This document shows, piece by piece, positions 5,981 through 6,949 of a stretch of DNA of 6,949 nucleotides. Under the pieces are notes generated by a model, which was given only the letters and a program-made list of their open reading frames with translations, made no database searches and had not been told where the DNA came from. The DNA comes from Streptomyces griseus (GTDB lineage Bacteria > Bacteroidota > Bacteroidia > Chitinophagales > Chitinophagaceae). Where the stretch lies: contig CALPIT020000140.1 of assembly GCA_943323705.2 (NCBI GenBank), positions 1 to 6,949 of the forward strand, written 5' to 3'. The first letter of the stretch is position 1. Every line of letters begins with the position of its first letter. Position numbers and translations under genes: made by a program.

Positions 5981-6928
5981 ATGGAGCAAATAATTTCAGA
6001 AAAGACAAATTGTTTAATTATAGGATCTGGTCCGGCAGGTTATACTGCTGCCATTTACGCCTCAAGAGCTAACTTACATCCAGTTTTATATCAAGGTATA
6101 CAACCCGGAGGTCAGTTGACCATAACCACAGAAGTTGAAAATTATCCTGGCTATCCTGAAGGTATTCAAGGTCCTGAAATGATGGTGCATTTTGAAAAAC
6201 AAGCAGCGAGAATGGGGGCAGACATTCGTTATGGTTTGGCCACAGCTGTTGACTTCTCCTCTCATCCTTTGAAAGTGCAAATTGATGAAGAAAAATGGAT
6301 TGAAGCTAATTCCGTTATTATTTCAACAGGAGCATCTGCAAAATGGCTGGGCTTGCCTTCCGAAGAAAGATTGAATGGTTTTGGTGTTAGTGCCTGTGCT
6401 GTTTGTGATGGATTTTTCTTCAAAGGAAAGGAAGTTGCAATAGTGGGAGCGGGGGATACTGCGGCTGAAGAAGCATTATATTTATCTAAACTCTGTACTC
6501 ATGTACACATGATTGTTAGAAGAGACCAAATGCGTGCCAGTAAAGTCATGCAAGACAGAGTATTAAAAACTGAAAATATTACTGTTTACTGGAATTCAGT
6601 TACAGATGATATTTTAGGTGAGAAAAAAGTTGAAGCAGTTAGCATAAAAAATACACAAACGAACCAATTAACACAAATTCCTGTTAGCGCATTTTTCGTA
6701 GCTATTGGCCACGAACCCAATAGTGGCATTTTTAAAGGCTGGATTGATATGGATGAAACTGGTTACATCAAAACCATCCCCGGAACCAGCAAAACCAATA
6801 TCGAAGGTGTTTTTGCTTCCGGAGATGTACAAGATAAAAATTACCGCCAAGCAGTAACGGCTGCGGGTAGTGGCTGTATGGCTGCTTTGGATGCAGAAAG
6901 ATATTTGGGGGAGAAGGGGTTGCATTAA
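5981..6928 (+). CDS. trxB: Thioredoxin reductase (NADPH), FAD flavoprotein
   Basis: Cytosolic homodimeric enzyme that passes electrons from NADPH through FAD and a redox-active disulfide to thioredoxin. The 315 residues equal the usual length of the low-molecular-weight class. Visible parts: FAD dinucleotide motif IGSGPAG (14-20); GGQLTITTEVENYPGYP (43-59); redox centre CAVC (Cys139, Cys142) followed by DG; NADPH-domain motif GAGDTAAEEA (156-165); the phosphate-contacting VRRDQMRAS (179-187); the ATG-type linker AIGHEPN (241-247); and the C-terminal FAD motif GVFASGDVQDKNYRQAVTAAGSGCMAA (276-302). The start at 5981 puts the FAD motif at the normal distance from the N-terminus; the frame extends up to 5924, but those 19 residues overlap the lipoprotein gene and lack homology. 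No promoter is seen in the 14-bp gap, so it is probably co-transcribed with the lipoprotein gene. Confidence 0.97.
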   Translation: MEQIISEKTNCLIIGSGPAGYTAAIYASRANLHPVLYQGIQPGGQLTITTEVENYPGYPEGIQGPEMMVHFEKQAARMGADIRYGLATAVDFSSHPLKVQIDEEKWIEANSVIISTGASAKWLGLPSEERLNGFGVSACAVCDGFFFKGKEVAIVGAGDTAAEEALYLSKLCTHVHMIVRRDQMRASKVMQDRVLKTENITVYWNSVTDDILGEKKVEAVSIKNTQTNQLTQIPVSAFFVAIGHEPNSGIFKGWIDMDETGYIKTIPGTSKTNIEGVFASGDVQDKNYRQAVTAAGSGCMAALDAERYLGEKGLH

Positions 6929-6937
6929 GGGGGGGTG

Positions 6938-6949
6938 CTGGATACTAGA
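6938..6949 (+). repeat. Start of a CTRGATA heptamer repeat after trxB, cut by the window edge
   Basis: CTGGATA is followed directly by CTAGA at the last base. The repeat begins 10 nt after the trxB stop, behind a run of seven G (6929-6935). It matches the heptamer pair at the ltaE 3' end with the order of the two variants swapped. How many copies follow cannot be seen. Confidence 0.45.

Noticed and set aside
6086..6925. Minus-strand ORFs opposite trxB
   Set aside because: They are antisense to conserved flavoprotein motifs and show no domain of their own.

Overview
The window is an ordinary stretch of AT-rich chromosome from a member of the Bacteroidota, most likely near Chitinophagaceae/Sphingobacteriales (the family-level guess is tentative). 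Four things point there: a C-terminal type IX secretion sorting domain, a short primary sigma factor of the Bacteroidota kind with no region 1.1, a DUF4249-type surface lipoprotein, and TAnnTTTG -7 promoter elements in place of TATAAT. No phage, insertion sequence, CRISPR array, rRNA or tRNA is visible.

Layout from left to right. (1) 3-971 (+): the 3' end of a large secreted protein with two Ig/PKD-like repeats and a T9SS sorting domain. (2) 972-1073: a convergent spacer dominated by a 26-bp perfect inverted repeat built of 9-nt units. (3) 1074-2666 (-): pgi, glucose-6-phosphate isomerase. (4) 2667-2776: a spacer with degenerate repeat elements. (5) 2777-3793 (-): a low-specificity threonine aldolase (ltaE-like). 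(6) 3794-4148: a 355-bp divergent regulatory region with two -7 elements, A/T tracts, several palindromes and a structured sigma-factor leader. (7) 4149-5006 (+): rpoD/sigA. (8) 5007-5096: an intrinsic terminator and a new promoter. (9) 5097-5966 (+): the DUF4249 lipoprotein. (10) 5981-6928 (+): trxB, thioredoxin reductase, 14 bp after the lipoprotein and probably co-transcribed with it.

The genes do not form one pathway. ltaE and pgi are metabolic genes on one strand, and the primary sigma factor is transcribed away from them. The RpoD encoded here is expected to read the TAnnTTTG elements seen ahead of ltaE, of rpoD itself and of the lipoprotein gene. I do not see a new defence or mobile system. 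What merits a second look is noncoding: a recurring ATGAAAT half-site in the rpoD/ltaE region, two nearly identical promoter-start modules that imply leaderless mRNAs, and two families of short repeats in gene-end spacers.
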